The notes under the pieces: generated by a model
The model's database searches: none
What the model saw: the letters and a program-made list of their open reading frames with translations, nothing else
What the model was told of the DNA's origin: nothing
Position numbers and translations under genes: made by a program
Assembly: GCF_900100965.1 (NCBI RefSeq)
Contig: NZ_FMUJ01000002.1
Span: forward strand, 1,113,869 to 1,177,868
Direction of reading: 5' to 3'
Length of the DNA: 64,000 nucleotides
DNA from: Variovorax sp. EL159
GTDB lineage: Bacteria > Pseudomonadota > Gammaproteobacteria > Burkholderiales > Burkholderiaceae_C
Shown here: positions 60,518 through 64,000 of the stretch, piece after piece
How the letters are laid out: every line of letters begins with the position of its first letter
Position numbering within the stretch: the stretch's first letter is position 1

Positions 60518-61885
60518 ATGAAAAAAACTTCCCGACCCTTGCACCGCGCGGCCCTGATGCGCCCCGTGCTGGCCGCCGCGCTGGCGCTCTGCGCCGCTTC
60601 GGCCGGTGCGCAGCAAGCCAGCGGCGCCGCATCGCTGCAGGCGCAGATCGACACGCGCGCCAAGGCGGTCGAGGCCCAGCTGATCGCATGGCGCCGCGAC
60701 ATTCATCAGCACCCCGAACTCGGCAACTACGAAACCCGCACGGCAAAGCTGGTGGCCGACCATCTGCGCAAGCTCGGCTTCGAGGTCAAGACGGGTGTGG
60801 CAAAGACCGGCGTGGTCGGCCTGCTCAAGGGCGGCAAGCCGGGGCCGGTGGTGGCACTGCGCGCCGACATGGACGCGCTGCCGGTGAAGGAGCGCGTCGA
60901 CGTGCCCTTCGCATCGAAGGCCAAGGGCCAGTACCTGGGCAAGGAGGTCGATGTGATGCACGCCTGCGGCCACGACACGCACGTCGCGATCCTGATGGCC
61001 ACGGCAGAAGTGCTGGCGGGCATGAAGGACCAGCTGCCGGGCTCGGTCAAGTTCATCTTCCAGCCGGCCGAAGAGAGCCCGGCCGACTTCGAGCCCAACG
61101 GCAGCAACATGTGGGGCGCCAAGCAGATGGTGGCCGAGGGCGTGCTCGAGAACCCGAAGGTCGACGCGATCTTCGGCCTGCACGTGAGCAGCGGCATCGA
61201 GTCTGGCAAGCTGGCCTGGCGCAGCGGTGCAGCGATGGCGGCGGCCGACCAGTTCTGGATCGACGTGAAGGGCCGCCAGACGCACGGCGCGCGGCCCTGG
61301 GGCGGCATCGACCCGATCGTGGTGGCCTCGCAGATCGTGATGGGGCTGCAGACCATCCAGAGCCGGCAGGTCAACGCGATGCTGGAGCCATCGGTCATCA
61401 CGGTGGGCACCATCCATGGCGGCAACCGCATGAACATCGTGCCCGAGAAGGTCGAGATGATGGGCACGGTGCGTACTTACGACGAAGGCATGAAGAAGGA
61501 CATCCATGCGCGCATGAAACGCACGACGGAGTCGATTGCCGCGAGTGCGGGCGCCGAGGCGACGTTCAAGGTGGTGGAGCTGTACAACGCGACGGTCAAC
61601 CAGCCGGCGTTGACGGCGCAGATGGCGCCGACGCTGCAGCGCGTGGCGGGCGAGGGCAACTGGATGCTCGGGCCGAAGGCCACGGCGTCGGAAGACTTTT
61701 CGTTCTACCAGGAGCGCGTGCCGGGGCTGTTCTTCAACCTGGGCGTGACACCCAAGGGGGTGGACGTGACGAAGGCCGCGTCGAACCATTCGCCGGAGTT
61801 CTATGTGGACGAGCCGGCGCTGGTGAACGGGGTGCGTGCGCTGGCGAACCTGACGGTGGACTACATGATGGCTTCGGCCAAGTAG
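60518..61885 (+). CDS. Exported M20-family amidohydrolase/peptidase
   Basis: 455-aa zinc-dependent hydrolase of the M20D aminoacylase/IAA-amino-acid hydrolase type. A signal peptide ends ASAGAQQ. The metal site shows MHACGHDTHVAIL (His148, Cys150, His152, Asp153 region) and FQPAEESPADF, and WSGGA-like loops; the dimerisation domain includes TVGTIHGGNRMNIVP. Start MKKTSRPLHR was selected because AGGAG lies ten bases upstream. Divergent from the LuxR gene. Such enzymes remove N-acyl groups from amino acids or cleave peptides; export is unusual for aminoacylases, so a scavenging role is likely. Confidence 0.92.
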   Translation: MKKTSRPLHRAALMRPVLAAALALCAASAGAQQASGAASLQAQIDTRAKAVEAQLIAWRRDIHQHPELGNYETRTAKLVADHLRKLGFEVKTGVAKTGVVGLLKGGKPGPVVALRADMDALPVKERVDVPFASKAKGQYLGKEVDVMHACGHDTHVAILMATAEVLAGMKDQLPGSVKFIFQPAEESPADFEPNGSNMWGAKQMVAEGVLENPKVDAIFGLHVSSGIESGKLAWRSGAAMAAADQFWIDVKGRQTHGARPWGGIDPIVVASQIVMGLQTIQSRQVNAMLEPSVITVGTIHGGNRMNIVPEKVEMMGTVRTYDEGMKKDIHARMKRTTESIAASAGAEATFKVVELYNATVNQPALTAQMAPTLQRVAGEGNWMLGPKATASEDFSFYQERVPGLFFNLGVTPKGVDVTKAASNHSPEFYVDEPALVNGVRALANLTVDYMMASAK

Positions 61886-61926
61886 CCCGCTGGTTCTTTT
61901 GCGCTCTTGTTCGGGGCGCTGTCGTT

Positions 61927-62177
61927 CAGGGCGCGTGCGAATGACACCGGGTGCTCCCCTCCGCGAATGTCCCCCGCTTCGCTCCTCCTTTATTTCGCTG
62001 CGGGGAGCACCCGGTGCCATTCGCACGAGGGCACGTTGCGGGTGCATCGCCGATCAACGACTGCTCTGAAAACGCTCACGCCGGCGGTGTGCTCCCCGCA
62101 GCGAAATAAAGGAGGAGGGGCGCAGCCCCGGGGGACATTCGCGGAGGGGAGTACGCCGTCGGCGCGAGCGCGCCCTG
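61927..62177. repeat. 250-bp nested palindromic element between convergent genes
   Basis: The outermost pair is CAGGGCGCG (61927) / CGCGCCCTG (62169). Within it, arms 61934-61959 and 62002-62027 pair with one mismatch (CGTGCGAATG...CATTCGCACG, CACCGGGTGCTCCCC/GGGGAGCACCCGGTG), and a second pair 61951-62010 / 62089-62154 shares the sequence TCCTCCTTTATTTCGCTGC and its complement. The right arm holds a small extra hairpin (GGGGCGCAGCCCC). So one segment, 61951-62010, can pair with either of two others. The element lies between the M20 stop and MscS stop. No gene. Confidence 0.85.
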
Positions 62178-62197
62178 AATCGAGCGGCAACAAACAG

Positions 62198-63280
62198 CTA
62201 CAGCATCGGCTGCTGCTGCGGCTCCTGCCGTTTCTCGTGCATGCCTTCGCTCTCGATCCGCATCTTCGGCAGGAACTGCGGGTACTCGCGCTGCATGAAG
62301 TCGATCAGCCCTTCGCGCACGGTGCAGCGAAGGTCGAAGGCCAGGCCCGAGGTGGCGGCCGTGCAGAGCACGCGAACCTGCATCGTGCGTTCGGTCGCAT
62401 CGGTCACGCGCAGGTTGAAGAAGCGGCCGTCCCATTCGGGCGCTGCCTTCACGATGCGCTCGACCTCTTCGCGCAGCGGCGCGAGCGGCATGCCGTAGTC
62501 GGCGTAGATGAAGACCGCACCGAGCAGTTGGGCCGAATGGCGCGTCCAGTTCTGGAACGGCTTTTCGATGAAGTAGGTCAGCGGCAGGATCAGGCGCCGC
62601 TCGTCCCAGATCTTGATGACCACGAAGGTGCCGGTGATCTCTTCCACGCGGCCCCATTCGCCCTCGACCACCAGCACGTCGTCGATGCGGATCGGCTGTG
62701 CCAGCGCGATCTGCAGTCCGGCGATGAGGTTGCTGAACACCGGCTTGGCCGCAAGACCGGCCACGATGCCGATGACACCGGCCGAGGCCAGCAGGCTGGC
62801 GCCGACCTGGCGTGCACCCGGAAAGGTCATGAGCATCATCGCGCCGCCGGCCACCAGCACCACCGTCATGGCGGTGCGCGCCAGCACGCGGGTCTGCGTG
62901 AGCACGCGGCGCGCCTGCAGGTTGTCGGCGATGTCCGAGGGGTGCTGCGCGAGCACGCCGTCGGCGAAACCGCTGATGGCCTTCACTGCGAGCCAGGTGG
63001 TTGCGGCGATCAGCAGCAGGCCATTGAAATGCCGCACGTTGCCGATGAAGCGAAGGTCGTCGGGCGCGGCCTGCCACACCAGCAGCAACGCGACCAGCGG
63101 GAGCACCAGCCGCGCCGCCGCGTTGCAGTTGACCACCATCGCATGGATCGCCGGCGCCGGGCGGGTGATCCGCCTCAATACAAGGCCACCGATGCGGTGG
63201 GCGAGAAGGGCGAGGGGAACTGCGATCAGGGCGGCAACCCATGTGCCGAACCAGGGGTGGGCAAGTATCTCTTTGATCAT
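62198..63280 (-). CDS. Small-conductance mechanosensitive channel (MscS family)
   Basis: 360-aa inner-membrane channel. Five or so membrane helices lead to the pore helix region GASLLASAGVIGIVAGLAAKPVFSNLIAGLQ, where the Ala/Gly packing of TM3 is seen, followed by the cytosolic beta domain DDVLVVEGEWGRVEEITGTFVVIKIWDERRLILPLTYF and the C-terminal alpha/beta cage with FIYADYGMPL. The C-terminus is Gln-rich (EPQQQPML). The start overlaps the upstream FUSC gene stop by one base (TGATG-type), so they are cotranslated. Protects against hypo-osmotic shock. Confidence 0.92.
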   Translation of the reverse strand: MIKEILAHPWFGTWVAALIAVPLALLAHRIGGLVLRRITRPAPAIHAMVVNCNAAARLVLPLVALLLVWQAAPDDLRFIGNVRHFNGLLLIAATTWLAVKAISGFADGVLAQHPSDIADNLQARRVLTQTRVLARTAMTVVLVAGGAMMLMTFPGARQVGASLLASAGVIGIVAGLAAKPVFSNLIAGLQIALAQPIRIDDVLVVEGEWGRVEEITGTFVVIKIWDERRLILPLTYFIEKPFQNWTRHSAQLLGAVFIYADYGMPLAPLREEVERIVKAAPEWDGRFFNLRVTDATERTMQVRVLCTAATSGLAFDLRCTVREGLIDFMQREYPQFLPKMRIESEGMHEKRQEPQQQPML

Positions 63281-64000
63281 CAAGCGGTGGTCGCGGGCGG
63301 TGTTGTCTCGTTCAGCGGTTGAAGAATGCGCGCTGCGTCGTCGCGCAGCTGCGTGGCGAGGGCCGTGGCCAGATCGAGTCGGCGCAGCAGCCAGGGGCTG
63401 ATGTCGTTGTCGAACGGGTCGGGCAGGGGAATCGGGCCGCCGACGGTGGTGGAGCCGGCGCTCTCGGGGTGAGAGGGGCCGGTGGTCGGTGTAGTTCCGA
63501 TGGCGGCTTCGATTCTTTGCGCGGTGCGGCTGATCGGGCCCTCGACCTCGCCGGGTGTGAGGCGGTCGCGCCGCAGCACGAGCATCGATTTCACGGCGCT
63601 GAGTTGCGCGAGCAACTGGTAGCTGTGGGCCTGCAGATGTTCGAGCGGCTCGAGCGGCGGTTGCACCGCGCGCGGCTCGGAGAGCGAACGCTGCGTGGCC
63701 TGCACCAGCGCCGACAGGCTGTCGTAGGCCTCGCGGCGAGCGAGGCGCCATTCGAGTTCGGGGCTGCTGTCGATGGCCTGCAATTGGCCCAGGCCAAGCG
63801 CCAGCCGCGCATGGCGTGCCTGCGCGGTGAGCGTGCGCGCCACCAGCGCAGGGATCTGGCTGCGCTCCCACGAGGGCAGCACGTAGCAGAAGCCCCAGGC
63901 CAGCGCGGCACCGATGAGCGTGTCGGCGATGCGTTCGAACAGCGCGAAGATGGGCGCCACACCCACGTTCAGCATGTGGGCCTGCACGAGGCCCAGCACC
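63280..64000 (-). CDS. FUSC-family membrane protein (YccS/aromatic-acid exporter type), truncated at window edge
   Basis: The C-terminal part (about 240 residues) of a larger protein; its start lies beyond 64000. It contains IADTLIGAALAWGFCYVLPSWE, the typical last membrane pair of FUSC-family proteins (with RxxDTxxG), then a cytosolic helical tail (ALVQATQRSLSEPRAVQPPLEP, RLDLATALATQLRDD). FUSC proteins include aromatic carboxylic acid exporters (AaeB) and YccS. The stop overlaps the MscS start, so this and MscS form an operon that extends past the window. Partial, so the exact subfamily is uncertain. Confidence 0.8.
   Translation of the reverse strand, partial: VLGLVQAHMLNVGVAPIFALFERIADTLIGAALAWGFCYVLPSWERSQIPALVARTLTAQARHARLALGLGQLQAIDSSPELEWRLARREAYDSLSALVQATQRSLSEPRAVQPPLEPLEHLQAHSYQLLAQLSAVKSMLVLRRDRLTPGEVEGPISRTAQRIEAAIGTTPTTGPSHPESAGSTTVGGPIPLPDPFDNDISPWLLRRLDLATALATQLRDDAARILQPLNETTPPATTA

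Noticed and set aside
1..64000. CRISPR arrays, rRNA, tRNA and phage or transposon genes
   Set aside because: No regularly spaced direct repeats, recognisable RNA genes or integrase/transposase motifs were found; repeats present are palindromic intergenic elements and one 13-bp tandem repeat.

Overview
The window is a GC-rich (mostly about two-thirds G+C), densely coded stretch of a bacterial chromosome. Gene content points to a metabolically versatile betaproteobacterium of the family Comamonadaceae, most likely Variovorax or a close relative. The clues are Bug/TctC solute-binding proteins, many MarR/LysR/TetR/GntR regulators, an Anbu proteasome homologue beside mutS, and long palindromic intergenic repeats rich in gcttcgc motifs. 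This assignment is inference. I recognised no rRNA, tRNA, CRISPR array, transposase, integrase or prophage gene.

Layout. 1-10054: an MdtABC-type RND efflux operon (mdtA truncated by the window edge, mdtB, mdtC, outer-membrane lipoprotein), broken between mdtB and mdtC by a 700-bp inverted repeat. 10146-11535: an SPW-repeat membrane protein and a GntR regulator. 11563-15572: an RpiR regulator facing an aminotransferase, an amino-acid-binding protein and an Asp/Glu racemase-family protein, with RpiR-like operator sites between. 15558-20954: an unknown protein, undecaprenyl-diphosphatase (uppP), an overlapping response regulator/histidine kinase pair, and a GNAT acetyltransferase. 21064-28683: YCII protein, amidase, alpha/beta hydrolase plus Anbu, mutS, and a CorA-type transporter. 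28748-34091: three regulator-effector modules: MarR with an EmrB-like exporter, a His-rich PadR with a siderophore-interacting protein, and MarR with a TetX-like flavin monooxygenase. 34107-39417: a tight leftward unit of phosphoesterase, di-haem peroxidase-like lipoprotein, small lipoprotein and prolyl-hydroxylase-like oxygenase. 39812-44001: LysR with a beta-hydroxyacid dehydrogenase, a PQQ-type sugar dehydrogenase, and a Tat-exported dienelactone hydrolase. 44312-47142: a lower-GC segment with a family-B DNA polymerase (Pol II) and a YdhR-like monooxygenase. 47463-52651: TDT-family transporter, sulfatase, two Bug binding proteins, and a divergent MarR. 52809-57765: a TetR-SDR-DUF418 overlapping operon, methyltransferase, LysE exporter and Lrp regulator. 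57802-64000: amidohydrolase, LuxR regulator, M20 peptidase, a large palindrome, an MscS channel and a truncated FUSC-family protein.

The unifying theme is efflux and uptake modules, each controlled by an adjacent one-component regulator with a visible palindromic operator. The most unusual items are the three very large intergenic palindromes (4446-5146, 30758-30867, 61927-62177), the phosphoesterase/di-haem operon, the TetX-like gene with paired operators, and a MarR gene whose start codon lies in the loop of a perfect inverted repeat.
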